This document shows, in pieces, positions 1 through 10,439 of a DNA stretch of 64,000 nt; the stretch's first letter is position 1, and every line of letters begins with the position of its first letter. Position numbers and translations under genes: made by a program. The notes under the pieces are model-generated. The model was not told the DNA's origin. It was given only the letters and a program-made list of their open reading frames with translations, and searched no databases. This DNA is from Chara braunii (lineage: Eukaryota; Streptophyta; Charophyceae; Charales; Characeae), in NCBI GenBank assembly GCA_003427395.1, contig BFEA01000003.1:6510134-6574133 (forward strand), given 5' to 3'.

Positions 1-31
1 TCATGGCTGCCACAGCATCGCCCTTCTGCCT

Positions 32-33
<2 letters not shown>

Positions 34-62
<29 letters not shown>
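34..62. repeat. poly-T tract at a LINE boundary
   Basis: An uninterrupted run of 29 T lies directly upstream of the LINE coding relic. It reads as the poly(A) tail of an antisense retroposon ending here, which would mark where the following LINE was interrupted. The left partner lies outside the window. Confidence 0.6.
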
Positions 63-1969
63 CACAGACTGGCTTCATGGAAAAATACCAGACACCTGTC
101 GTTCTTGGGACGAGCGATGGTCATAACTTCAGCAGCCTTTTCAGTATTGTGGTTTGTGCTAGCAGCCCATATGCTGGGAGAAGACACTCATTAAAGGATC
201 AAGAATGCAACAGCTAGGCTGGTATGGAAGCCAGAGGGTAAAGAAGAACAGAGTTTCTTTTCGAAAGTGGCATGGGAAACGGTAGCCTTCCCCAGAGACG
301 AAGGGGGTTTAGGCATACTGGATCTGCGCCAACAGAATGTGGCACTGCTAGCTAAGTGGCCGGTGAAGGCACTGCACGACAAAGAAGACGATCCCTGGTG
401 TATGCTGGCCTGAAATATCCTCTGCAAGGAATGGTCTCTGTCGAGAGTAGAAGATGTACAAGCTTGCTTTCTAATTCAATCCTATGTAAACAAGAGACCG
501 AAGTCTACCTTCTGGAGGAACATCTTGAGGGCCTGTCAACAACTTTGCCTGACTTACCGGGAGCAACCTTCGTCTAAAACGGCAGTTTTGACGCAAGGAT
601 TATTTGAAAACCCACTGGTGGATGATAGTCAGGGACAGACCTTTTCGGCCCATGATAGCGCAAACCATTTTGGTCGGTCCTGGGTTGAGAAGGGAGTGGT
701 GCAGGTAAGAGACATCTGGGACACTCTGAAGCAGACATGGAGGACAACTCAAGAGTTAAGAAGCAGATTGGGGAGACTCAGGAAAATACCAGAAAAACTA
801 GCGCAGATTCGACAGGCTATACCGCACTGGTGGGTATTGCTCCTCTCGAACATCAGCGGGATCCCAAGGACAGGGTACTGGTGCAGGGAAAAGGGGGACG
901 AAGATAAGATTTTGCAGGTTACAGATGATCTTGGAGGAGAAGGGTACGCAGCGGTAGAATGGAAGAAGCCAGTAGACTTTGAATACAACAGAGAGCTAGT
1001 TAAAGGGGAGGTACCGAGAGTGGCTTCCTTGAAGGACACGGACTCCAAGGAGATAGTAGCGAGAGTGACCGCGCACAGAGCTCCAGAAGGGGGTACTCTG
1101 CTACAAAAAGTTTCTCTTCCTATGGGACTCAAACCTCTGCAAGAAGCCCCTGTGGATGTCAGAGCACTAGAGTGCTGGAGTGATAAGGAAAAAAAGGTGA
1201 TAACGCTAGACCAGTATTCCTCGAAGAAAGGAACAGATACGCTGACTCAGAGATGGAAAGTTGTCAAGAAGCCTGTTTTCGTAATTGAAAAACGTAGAAG
1301 AAAGCAGGATTTGCTGCCTATCTCGAAAGAGGAAACATGGTCCCTGTGTAGACAGTTTAAAGCTAGACCCTCGCAAAAGTTGGCAAGTATGTTGTGGCTA
1401 CAACTGTTCTTGGCAACAGCAACAGCAGTCTGTTTAGTTAGTAAAGGTATGAATGTCTCGGCGAGCTGTGTACGATGTAGGTGGATGTGGGAAACAAACA
1501 GGTATCTTTGGCTGACCTGCCCAGATGTAGACGCATTTGGGAGTTGTGGATTTACCACTGGAACCGGATCACAGGAGGAGTTTTTCAGTGGTCTGATGAG
1601 TGGATAGTCTCAGGCATTTACAGGGCTTCAGACAAACAGGGGAACAGTTGGTTGTATGTAGCTCAGACGACTAGAGCAATCATCATGAAAGTAATATGGG
1701 ACGATAGGAACACTCAACTATTCAAGGGACAACACATGTCAGATCTGGCAATTAAGAACCGGATTGCTCTAGACATTAGGACAACCATCCAGAGTGACTG
1801 GTCTCGAAGATCACAGAAAGGACAGACATCAAAGACTGTGAAATGGTTTTGGGACACATGGGGGAGAGAGTCCAGATTAGCAAAGCTGTACCCGTCAGGT
1901 AGGGTCTGTGTTGCGCCATGGCTGCTCTCCCCCACCGGACATGGGGAGCGTTTTAGCTCCCCGCCTTGA
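63..1969 (+). pseudogene. LINE ORF2 C-terminal relic (post-RT region and zinc-knuckle tail)
   Basis: This is the C-terminal half of a non-LTR retrotransposon ORF2. One frame can be followed from about 66 to 1540. It carries the usual post-RT block (WKNTRHLSFLGRA, then GGLGILDLRQQNVALLAKW), is broken by a TAA at 192 and a TGA at 411, and shifts frame near 1500. A Cys/His zf-RVT-like knuckle follows (CVRCRWMWE, then LTCPDV) and the reading continues to a stop at 1967. The catalytic RT core is absent, so this is a 5'-truncated or interrupted copy. The matching 3' UTR and poly(A) follow. The family assignment is firm; the clade is not determined. The copy cannot encode an active enzyme. Confidence 0.8.
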
Positions 1970-2313
1970 GAACCCCTAGTGGAAGGTTAGAGGCAAAAGT
2001 CCTGAAGTCGGTCTAGATGATATGGTTTCTGGATGGGTTGTTATATTTCAACCCCCTTTTTTTTCTATTTGGGAGAACTGCTGCAATTAGACACTGGACC
2101 CGGTTCAGGAGCCTACATCTGGGTAAGGGCCCGAGAATGTTTTTGTACCGGGTTGTTTTGTGGGGTGATTCCCAGGCCCCTGTGTTTGAATTGCAATAAA
2201 TATGGGGACTGGTTTCCCAAAAAAAAAGAAATGCAGTTCAAACCCGGGCTGCCTTTCGGTAGCAGTTCAGTCTGGGTCCGAACAGCAGATAAAAAAAAAA
2301 AAAAAAAAAAAAA
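1970..2313 (+). repeat. LINE 3' UTR and poly(A) tail
   Basis: Non-coding tail of the LINE above, ending in 23 A (2291-2313). It contains CTGGACCCGGTT near 2094, a sequence also found near the 3' ends of the LINE tails at 9.9 kb (minus strand) and 53.7 kb, which ties the copies together. Confidence 0.7.
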
Positions 2314-3324
2314 GCATCCCTTATGCTTTGATTGCAGTCCGATACAGGATGCACAGTACTTGTCTGGACTGAATGAAATGAGCCTCGCGTGGAATCCGCC
2401 TGCCTGGCTGGCAGGGGCCACAGGGAGGCGCCGTTTGGTCGGACCGTGATAGTAGCCCGTAGTTCCTCTGCATTTCTGTCTTTCTTTGTTGGTCTTGTTT
2501 CCTTTGTTTCTTCTGCTTGTTTCTCGGCTCTTTGATTGTTTTCTCGGCTTTTCGATTTTCTTTTGATATATTTTTCGATTTTGTTCGATTCGGTTTTGTC
2601 TTGTTGTGCATTGTGACCTTTCGAAGGCGTAGTGCCTCGGCGGACTGCTTTCCGACCGAGCGGGTTTTTGTCTCGACCCTGTGACCTTTCGAAGGCGTAG
2701 AGAAGTGAGGCTAGACTTGTTCTTTGTTCTTTGTTGTGTTTTTCGCGAAGGTGTATAGGACGTCCTTGCAATTGATTCTTTCCTTCAGGACTTACGACCT
2801 GTGAATCCTACTGGTGTCCGGAGACCGGTAGGGGGGAGCGGACGGAAGTGGTTTTGGGGAATGTTTGGTGAGTACGGGAACGAAGGTGGATTTCCCCCTG
2901 ATGATGACGGCGTGGCGGCCGTCGAAACGCGTCGGGGACGCCAACTTGTTGCTGTAATATACTATCAATTGCTTGTCCATGAACTGTGTCCATTCGTGAT
3001 TCTGCACCATGTATGTCTTCATGTACTCTTGAATTTCATACTAGGGGCCACAAGGACCTCACAACAAGAAGCAAACAAAGAAAACCACATGTCTCACGGT
3101 CCTCACATACTGGCCAGATACACTCCTCAAAGCACTGGTGTAACTTCCACCTACGTGAGGGTCTTCCCCACATCGGTGGATTGAAGCTGGATTCATAGTT
3201 CCTCTTTTCTTCTCTTTTTTTTTTCTCTTTTTCTTTCCTTTTTCTTCTTTGGCCTCCATCCCTGCACTGTTGAAATAGAGACCCTGGTTCAAATGGCTTA
3301 ATTCTGAATTGTGTGGGGCGGGCC
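2314..3324. other. non-coding interval with a 20-bp direct repeat
   Basis: No coding gene is visible. It holds a T-rich stretch, a direct repeat of GTGACCTTTCGAAGGCGTAG at 2613-2632 and 2681-2700, and a CTGATGA plus stem plus GAAA arrangement at 2901-2931 that was examined and rejected as a hammerhead. Confidence 0.5.
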
Positions 3325-3470
3325 TGCCACACCCTGGCACGTGACATCTGGGCCGTGATCAATCTGGGGTGTGGCCGTGGCCAATCTGGGGTGTGGCTGA
3401 GACATCTCGGGCGTGGCCAGTTTGGGGTGTGGCCAAGACATCTCGGCCGCGGCCCAACCATGGGGCTGGT
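3325..3470. repeat. degenerate GTGGCC/ACATCTCGG minisatellite
   Basis: Three to four imperfect repeats of a roughly 40-bp unit built from GGGGTGTGGCC and GACATCTCGG. It is related to the clearer array at 5011-5206, and like it is bordered by homopolymer runs (T-run at about 3471-3484). Confidence 0.65.
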
Positions 3471-3570
3471 TTTTTTTTTTTTTTCCCTCAGGTGCGGTGC
3501 GACGCACAACCAAAAAAAAAAAACAAAAAAAAAACGGCCATTTGCCTGACTGAACTGCTAGAAAAGGCCA

Positions 3571-3650
3571 GCCCGAGTTTCAACTGCATTTGAAACTTGG
3601 GCTACACTGCTAAAACGCAGTTTGAGATGCATTTACAAACTGTAACCCTG
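3571..3650 (+). repeat. hairpin repeat (GAGTTTCAA family), copy 1
   Basis: Two adjacent inverted repeats. The first is a nearly perfect 13-bp stem starting GCCCGAGTTTCAA and closing TTGAAACTTGGGC (3571-3602). The second is CAGTTTG ... CAAACTG around an ATGCAT core. A second copy lies in reverse orientation at 45372-45455. It is probably a small non-autonomous element. Confidence 0.6.
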
Positions 3651-3659
3651 ACTGCGCCG

Positions 3660-4480
3660 GAGTTATTTCTTGTTTTTTTTTTGCAGCTTTTAGCCAACGG
3701 GCACTGCACAGGGCTGTGGCTCCACTGCTCACCAAATGCGCAAACTGAGAAAGAATCTCCCCTACAAAATGGGAAGATACAGCCCCCATATTTCTTGGCC
3801 TTTTGTGATGTTTCCTGCCAACGGGAAGCGCATTTTTCCGAGCACCACAAGCTCATTTTTTTGAAGTCGCGGGCCATTATTGCTTTTTTTTTTTTTTTTC
3901 GTGTCTTCTATTTTCTGTTGCCGCATTTTTCCCTTTGTCCAACAACTGTCGCCGACCTCCCAAAAACCCGGCCCTTTTTTTTTTTTTTTCGCAGCTCTCA
4001 CTCACCGGAAACGGCGGAAAGCATAGTTTTGGCCAGCGGGGGGAGTGGTGGGGCCTTGAAATAAGGTAAGGGCTAGCATATACATTATCTGAGGCACAGC
4101 TCATAATGTGCCCGTGCCACCCAATCCAACAAGACAGAATCCCAGATATTATCTGCGGCAGGGCTCACAATGTTGCTGCGCCAGTGCAGTGAGGGTCTGA
4201 AGTTGTAACCTGACATCGGGCGCTTTGAGTAGTAATCCGACCCAATGAAACAAGGCGAAATCCCAGATACATTGTTTCAAAATCCCAGAGACATTATCTG
4301 AGGTACGGCTTATAATGTGGCCGCACTTCGAATAGAATCTGACGCACCACATAAATTAACGTAGCAAGGAAGAATCACTTTGCAGGTTGCATGGTATCTC
4401 CACCTTTTACGCAGGTGACTCCGTGAGTGGCATTATCATTACTTTTTAATAATTTATCTCATGGCAGAAAATTAAGAATG
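3660..4480. other. non-coding interval
   Basis: No gene seen. T-runs occur near 3885 and 3977. A phrase resembling TTATCTGRGGCA and GGCTYAYAATGTG recurs near 4085, 4150 and 4300, suggesting decayed short repeats with a period of roughly 70-150 bp. Confidence 0.45.
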
Positions 4481-4481
4481 T

Positions 4482-4555
4482 CGCTAGAGGGAGGGGTCGA
4501 ACCTCCGACCTTATGGTTAACAGCCATACGCTCTAACCTACTGAGCTACTCCAGC
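4482..4555 (-). tRNA. trnN-GUU: tRNA-Asn (GTT)
   Basis: On the minus strand the 74-nt sequence folds as a complete cloverleaf. The acceptor arm GCTGGAG pairs with CTCTAGC, followed by discriminator G. There is a D-arm with an A-box-like TAGCTCAGTAGG, an anticodon loop reading CTGTTAA (anticodon GTT), and a T-arm with GGTTCGACCCC (B box). It closely resembles plant nuclear tRNA-Asn from memory. A TTTT Pol III terminator lies about 12 nt downstream on the minus strand. No intron is seen. In this repeat-rich setting it could be a recent tRNA retrocopy, but the intact arms favour a functional gene. Confidence 0.9.
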
Positions 4556-5010
4556 CGCTTGGCTGTTTTCTTCGAGACAGCATTTTGTTTCTTATTCAAA
4601 TGGTCTACCTAGTGGTCATTCGAGCTCTATGCTCATGCAGGGTGGTGGTGTTTCTTTTTGAGACAACTGCGCCTGCGACCGGTGCAGAGTTCAGAATTCG
4701 CGAATATAACTGTACACTCCATGTCCGAGAGAGGAGCTGTTACAAACTGCAAAAAAAAACAAAAACACATGCTTCCGACGCCTGCCAGTTCAACAATTGT
4801 CATAACTGGGAAGTACGAGTTCGGCTACAGGTCGTTTCCCGAGGGCTGGGGCGGGACCAGGTACATTTCCCGAGGGCTGGGGCGGGACCAGGTACCGTTA
4901 CCGTCTTTTCTTTCTTTTTTTGCAGGATCACGGAGGTGGGTTGGAAAAAGAATCGAGGAGGGCTGGGGTTGGAAAACGACTCGCGGAGACCCCCTTTTGC
5001 CATGGCACAG

Positions 5011-5206
5011 CCACGGGTGTGGCCTAGACATCTCGGCCGTTGCCCGGCCATGGGCGTGGCCTAGACAATTCGGCTGTGGCCCACCCACAGGTGTGGCCTA
5101 GACATCTCGGCGGTGGCCCAGGCACAGGCGTGGCCTAGACATCTCGGCCGTGGCCCACCACGGGCAGGGCCTAGACATCTCAGCCGTGGCCCAGCCACGG
5201 GTGTGG
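5011..5206. repeat. about 37-bp minisatellite, five copies
   Basis: Five tandem copies of a unit reading roughly GTGTGGCCTAGACATCTCGG followed by CCGTGGCCCAGCCACGG, with point differences. A diverged array lies at 3325-3470. The A-rich sequence after it (5207-5240) looks like a retroposon tail. Confidence 0.8.
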
Positions 5207-5240
5207 AAAAAAAAAATGAAAAAAAACTTTAAAAAAGCAA

Positions 5241-5960
5241 CAACGACTGGCCGCCTGATTTTGCCCCTTTCAAACTTCCGACCGGGTAGGCCGTATGGGC
5301 CACCTGTGGAGACTGCATGGGGGGGTGGGAAATCGTCACAGGTAGAAACACCACCTGGGGTAGTCCAAGTAGTTAGGGTCTGCCTGATAGCCAGCAGGTA
5401 CGAGTCAATGCTTGTCTCATCGAGTAGCTGGCTGGTCGTCTCTAGGCAGTGTATAGACATTGGGGTACTCTCGAAGCTACGTCATCAGGGTCCTAGGGCC
5501 CACCAGGGACCAAAGCAAGGGTGGGCTATGAGATGGGTATAGGGGCTGGAGGGACTAGTAGAGAGGACACCGCTGAAGTGTAGCTCGGGCAGGACTTGTA
5601 CTGCGCCTGTCTCCTGTGTAGTGGGTAGGGGATAGGGGTTTTAAGGGGTGTGTACTTTACGTTAATACGAGGGAGACATGCTCTCTATGCCCGTCCGAGG
5701 AGGGATCGGCTAGGGATATGCTAAGTCAATGGTTGGGGGACAAGGCTGCTTAGAGTGGGGCCCCGCAATACATTTGGAGGTTGGATCTGTAGGGACAGAA
5801 TCCGATCTCTAGTGGCAAGCTGTAGGTGTGGAAGGGACTGAATCTGCAATAGGACTTCGGGCTTCAAGTGTGTGGTGGACTCCGTCTAGGAAGGTCCAGA
5901 GGGTCAAGTGGATTCCAAACTTCGAGTGACTGAACCCCGGAGAGTACTCCCACGCCTGAT
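5241..5960. other. non-coding interval
   Basis: No gene, RNA or transposon signature is recognised. Confidence 0.4.
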
Positions 5961-5964
5961 ACCC

Positions 5965-6015
5965 TGCCTCTACAACAACCTGGGCGTTTAGAAAAAAAAA
6001 AGAAAAAGAAAAAAG
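5965..6015 (+). repeat. retroposon 3' tail motif (GCCTCTACAACA) with A-rich tail, copy 1
   Basis: GCCTCTACAACAACCTGGGC is followed within a few bases by an A-rich run. The same motif directly before poly(A) occurs at 6932, 19983 and 54001, all on the plus strand, so it is the conserved 3' end of a LINE or SINE family. Confidence 0.6.
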
Positions 6016-6931
6016 AAGTGCACAAAGCTGTTCTTTGTTTGCAGTTTCTAACTGGCCTCGGCCCGGATCTGCATAGCCCTGTTATTCCTGCAAATTCAAG
6101 ACTCCACACCTCACTCTCGCACAGTCATTATTATTATTATTTTTTAGGGTGGTGTTTCTGGGTATCACACTCTGACATGCCCAAATATCTGACAGAGAAA
6201 AACATGGCTTCTGTCCAGTCGCTGTGAGGTTTGGGCGACATGAGAAGATGAAGGTCCACCAGTCCGCGAGCAAGATGTGCAGGTTAAGCCGTTTTTCGGA
6301 AGAAGGGGACTGTATGCGCCCACTCATATGCATTCATGATAAAAACAATATCAGAGATCAGCAGAAAGTTCCCGAGTTGGTGCTAGTGGTGCTGATAAGA
6401 GCAGAAGGTTCTTGTGAATTACGCACTCATGATGACGGTCCCAGTGTAAATTCAATATACTGTCTAGTGGCTATATATAAGGCTTAGACCCTGGGGTAAG
6501 GGTAGGGGTATAAGTCGCTCAGGCCAGTCCGAGTTCCGCCTGGCCTTGGGTAAGCTAGGGGAAGCTTAGGACGGTAAGACTGCTTCAATGGGTGCTACCC
6601 TGTCTGAAACCCAGGGCCCAGAGTCTCTTGGGGCCTGTAGTAGATTGTCTGGGCCTGGCGTCCGAAGTTCCCGTTCCACAAGACTCGTCCGATTCCGCTT
6701 CCACCAGGGCTGGGCAACCTATCAGCCATGGTGCCTATCACTACTGTTGGGTCCAAGTTACCTGCCCGTCGGTAGGATAATGGTCCTGAGTGCTGGTCAC
6801 ACTGAAGTAGGATAGTGGGATAGGGGGTGCGCTACTAGGAGTATTGACATGAGGATGGGATGGGAGGCGGTCTCATATTCCAGGATACCCACGACCTACT
6901 GCTCCAGGTGATCACTGTGTACTCAGTGACT
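6016..6931. other. non-coding interval
   Basis: No gene recognised. The phrase GTGGTGCTGATAAGAGCAG at 6389-6407 recurs on the plus strand at about 9887, where it belongs to a minus-strand LINE 3' end, so part of this interval is LINE-derived. Confidence 0.4.
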
Positions 6932-7008
6932 GGCCTCTACAATACCATGGACTTAAAAAAAAAAAAAAAAAAAACTAAAAAAAAGACCTCCAAAAAAAAA
7001 AAAAAAAG
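6932..7008 (+). repeat. retroposon 3' tail motif with two poly(A) runs, copy 2
   Basis: GGCCTCTACAATACCATGGA is followed by two A-rich runs (about 6955-6984 and 6993-7008). Same tail motif as at 5965, 19983 and 54001. Confidence 0.55.
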
Positions 7009-7051
7009 ATAATAATGAATAAGAAATCAAAATTTCCTTGCAGAGGGGGCC

Positions 7052-7820
7052 GTGTATTATTTTTTGCTTTTCTTGTTTAAAAATGGGTCTTCCCCGTCAC
7101 GAGACCCCACCCACCCCCAGGGCGAGGTCCCACTAGCAACGGGATAGGATAGAAACGAGTTTGTGGGGCAGTTGAGTGACCCAAATCCTGCCATGCAGTA
7201 CTCGTGATCCCACGGTCAGTACTTTTCATGTATAACCCGAAAAAGTAAGGAGATCTTTGTTCCCCTCCTCCTCTCCTTAACACCGGGCATGCCCGTGCAA
7301 AGAAAGCTTCCCGCCAGAATCTTTTCAATCGGTTGGGGGTGTGGCCAACCCCAAACGAGGTTGGGGTCGGCCTTAGCCCACTGGATAGAAGATCTTCAGC
7401 ATTTACTTGCTGTTGTACAATTATCTCATTGGGTGGAGCCCTCCTTCAATCACAGAGTATATGGAAAGTGTCAGGATCACTGCTGACAGAAGTCGAGTTT
7501 ATACCAGAAAAGAAGTGGCAGTTAGTTGTTCACTGTTGTTGCAACCACCACCATCAGATCAGATCATTTGTGATCTGATGGCTGGGAAGCACTCTGCCGT
7601 GATGAACCTGTCAGCCCGCTGCCACTCAGTGTCACACTGGATGGGCCACACTCCTATCCGATTGCTAATGGGATCTCACCCCCGTTTCCTCAATTTCACC
7701 CTGAAAAGCCATAATGATTTCGTTAAAATCGGCAAACCAACTTATTTGGCTAAGAAAATGTATTATTTTTTGTTTTTCTTGTGCAAAAATGGGTCTTCCC
7801 CATCACGAGACCCCACCCAC
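7052..7820. repeat. about 66-bp direct repeats (7052-7117 and 7754-7820)
   Basis: Both copies contain ATTATTTTTTG, a TTTTTCTTGT-like stretch, AAAAATGGGTCTTCCCC and TCACGAGACCCCACCCACCC. The interval between them has no coding gene. It includes an 11-bp perfect inverted repeat at 7551-7581 (CCATCAGATCA ... TGATCTGATGG). Confidence 0.6.
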
Positions 7821-7854
7821 CCCTGTTTCCTCAATTACCCCTGAAAGTCATTTC

Positions 7855-8337
7855 GTTAAAATTGGCACTTTACATTTTTTTAACGAAACTGAAACCTACT
7901 TAGTTGGCTCATAAAATGTCAAAAACTTTCGCTCCTCAGGGTCTGGCGTTCTTCATGTGAGGGACGCCACGAATTGGAATAAATGGCTGAAATACATATA
8001 TACATATATTTAAAAAGAATTAAGTAAAACTCAGGACCCCCTTTATCTGAACTTCCACATACTCTCACTAGCAAAGAGGATTGGATTGAGCGCCTTAATT
8101 TGGCCGTGTTTGTGAATAAGTGCAGAAAATCGAGATTGAACTCCTTTTCTGCATCTCTGCCTAAAACACCCCCAGATCAGGATCTTAATCCAATCCCCGC
8201 TGCTAACGGGACCATGGTCCAGGGGATTCATCGTTTTAAGAATGCCAGACCCTCAGGAGCTTGAAAAATTGACAATTTTCAGGCTAAATTAGTCAGTTTT
8301 CAATTTCGTTAAAAACTATACAATGTCCATTTTAAAC
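7855..8337. mobile_element. fold-back/TIR element with roughly 95-bp inverted ends
   Basis: The left end and the reverse complement of the right end can be aligned for about 95 bp, from GTTAAAATTGGCAC / GTTTAAAATGGAC to GCTCCTCAGGGTCTGGC. No transposase is inside, so it is non-autonomous. A related single end occurs at about 38975-39020. Confidence 0.65.
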
Positions 8338-8764
8338 CAGCCATCGTGGCCCGGTAGGCCAAGCCTAGTGCGGAGGCGACGAGTCGCTTTTTCTGCAAGG
8401 CTGGGGCCATGTGCTGCTGTTTTAATGAAATGGCTGTTCTGGCACATCCCCACTCCCTCAGTCCAACCTCAGTGGCACTGTCTACCACTCGGGACAGTCA
8501 CCTCTGTACCATTTCTTGGTGTAATGACCTGCCCGGTTGCAGGGACCAGCGCTAACTGGGGTAATATCCTGTTCAGGCCTGGCTGAAGCATGTTTGAACA
8601 AGCCCTGTGGAATGGGTACTTCGGAAACTATCATGCCCTTACGCCTTTCTAGCTGCCAAGGCTTTCCCTCAAAAAAACAAAACAAAACAAAAAAAACACC
8701 TTTTCTAGCAGCCCAGTGAGCAGATCTGAGATAACCCCGAAAATTCTGCAGTTGGGTGGGAAAA
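8338..8764. other. non-coding interval
   Basis: No gene recognised. A short A-rich stretch (AAAACAAAACAAAAC type) at 8670-8697 may be a decayed retroposon tail. Confidence 0.4.
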
Positions 8765-8827
8765 CTGATCTTAGAAGCCTGGTCTGAAACCCATTTTCTG
8801 AGTGTTTTCTAGATCCAACTGCAGTAA
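8765..8827 (+). repeat. left part of an interrupted dispersed repeat
   Basis: Matches the start of the uninterrupted copy at 17765-17836 (AACTGATCTTAGAAGCCT, then TCCAACTGCAGTAAG). The repeat resumes at 11474 on the far side of the Harbinger-type insertion. Confidence 0.75.
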
Positions 8828-9268
8828 GGGCCTTGTTAGACCCTCCTTGGAAATCCGGTTTTTAGGAAATGGGCGTTGTTACGCCGCGTCCTAATTCACC
8901 AAATTCCTTGAATGAATGTGAAAACGCTCCCGATAGATTTCCTTGGATTCCTCAGAATCCCCAGCCAAAGCGTCCTTGGATTCAAGGGGTCCTCGGGAGG
9001 TCCCTTGGGTTCAAGGAGCCGAAATTGACGGAGTGTCCTGGGGCGAGTGCCGGCAGGAAAATTTGGAGTCGATGTTGGTGCACAGGTCGTCCGTGGTCCA
9101 TTGGGCGGACATCACCGGCCTCCAGTACCCGACGGGCCCCCAATGGCCTCCCACCGTTACCGTTGGTGTGGAAATGCATGGGGGTGGTTCTTCAACTGCA
9201 AGGCGCTTCACGAAGCAGGGTTTTCCATACGAGTGTCACTGGCCGTGGTGTCCAACGGTCGAATTTTT

Positions 9269-9817
9269 TTATTTTTCTACAAGCGATGTTGAAGCACTGT
9301 TGGGCGATTGCAGCCATCTGCCTAGCATGTTTTGTCGGCTCTTGTTGCGCGCATTGATGCAATCTTTGTTTGGTACACGCCCCACATGCTGCAATTCATG
9401 GCAGATGTCCTCCGGCGGTTCTCGCTCCTGCTGCTGGCCACTCTTCTCCTGGTCGTTGTCATGTTGTTCCATGTGTGCATCATTGTGCGGGGTCCTGGCA
9501 GCGGACAGAAACGACGAACGGTGAGGAAGATGACAATGGACAGGCGGGAAACCTCCAGCAGACAGCCGACGCGCGCCATTGACAACTCCACAGTGTCTCC
9601 GCAACCTCTCCTTGTAGTAGCCCTCCGCAGCGTAGTCAACCTGTCGGAGATCCTCCCATGTCCCTCGCGTCCTTCTCCTCATCCACCATCTTGGCATCGC
9701 CCGAGGGATCACGCCCGATGCCATGGCGCAGCAGAATTGCACAACAGATTCTGATAACGACACACAATTGGGTGCATCCATCTCTTGTTGCATCAGCTGC
9801 CTCTGCCTGTGAACGAA

Positions 9818-9820
<3 letters not shown>
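9269..9820 (-). pseudogene. possible Harbinger transposase N-terminal fragment
   Basis: A 183-residue minus-strand reading includes PRWWMRRRTRGTWEDLRQ and then a YYKERLR-like segment, at about residues 43-75. This resembles the conserved region ahead of the nuclease domain in HARBI1/DDE_4-type plant transposases (recollection, not a search). Beyond it the reading loses resemblance, suggesting a frameshift. It sits inside a TIR element of the matching class, which supports the call. Poly-T and LINE sequence adjoin its 5' side. Confidence 0.4.
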
Positions 9821-9821
<1 letters not shown>

Positions 9822-9859
<38 letters not shown>

Positions 9860-9985
9860 NAAACCNCCCCGTTGCTAGGGGTGCTGATAAGAGCAGGCAC
9901 CTCTAGCACCATCGGGGGAGGCTCCATCTATTGGTGGGGAGCGGCACCTGCTGGAAACCGGGTCCAGCGTCCCATTGAGACATCT
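9822..9985 (-). repeat. LINE 3' end on the minus strand with poly(A)
   Basis: Read on the minus strand: GCTGGACCCGGTTTCCAGCA, then stem-loop GCTCC-CCACCAATAGAT-GGAGC, then A-rich sequence (the plus-strand T-run ends near 9856). It is almost identical in layout to the tail at 53.72-53.82 kb. Two single Ns (9860 and 9866) lie here, so the local assembly is uncertain. Confidence 0.75.
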
Positions 9986-10439
9986 TGCTGAGAAACGGGC
10001 CATTTTATGAACACTGTGGTGGAAAAGATGTATATTGGCCATAGACAGAGCAAGAGTGGAAGGACCCGAAGCAATAGAGCAAATTAAACTGCATATACAA
10101 ACCGAGCTGCAAGCGAGATGGCAGGAGACGGAGAAAAAGTTGGTTCTCCTGAGCGACATCCCCGAAATCCAAAGGAAGATTGAGGCCTTTAGCAGGGAAT
10201 GGTTAGGGAGTGATCAAGGGGGATGGATAGCATCTGTCAAATGGGAAGGAAAAACCAGAGGGCTGGTGCTTGACCCAGACAGAGGGGAAAAGGGAATGCT
10301 GTGCAGGGATTATCAGCTCGTGTTCAACAATTGGACTGCCTTAGACCAAACAGTACCCCTTCGCCCTCCCCAAGACTTCCCAGACCCCTTCCCCCCGAAT
10401 ACCCTGGCAATGGTAGATCAGGCTTGGTATGGCCACTAA
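9986..10439 (+). pseudogene. LINE ORF2 extreme C-terminal fragment
   Basis: A 150-residue reading homologous to the C-terminus of the 52.4-53.6 kb LINE: RARVEGPEAIEQIK aligns with VRLDGPEFTDTIK, and LVFNNWTALDQTVPLRP with LVFNNWTMIDPTIPLRP. One in-frame TGA lies at about 10010. It abuts a minus-strand LINE 3' end head to head, so two LINE fragments are joined or one was rearranged. Confidence 0.75.

Noticed and set aside
2842-2935. Second hammerhead candidate: CTGATGA, then GACGGC/GCCGTC stem and GAAA, with a GGGGAA/TTCCCC pair upstream
   Set aside because: A stray T separates CTGATGA from stem II, and the bases around the would-be cleavage site cannot form stem III in either type I or type III topology.
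8943-9754. Plus-strand ORFs of 193 and 140 codons with a hydrophobic LLLATLLLVVVMLF stretch
   Set aside because: They lie opposite the possible transposase fragment with its PRWWMRRR motif. The membrane-like segment is most simply an antisense artefact.
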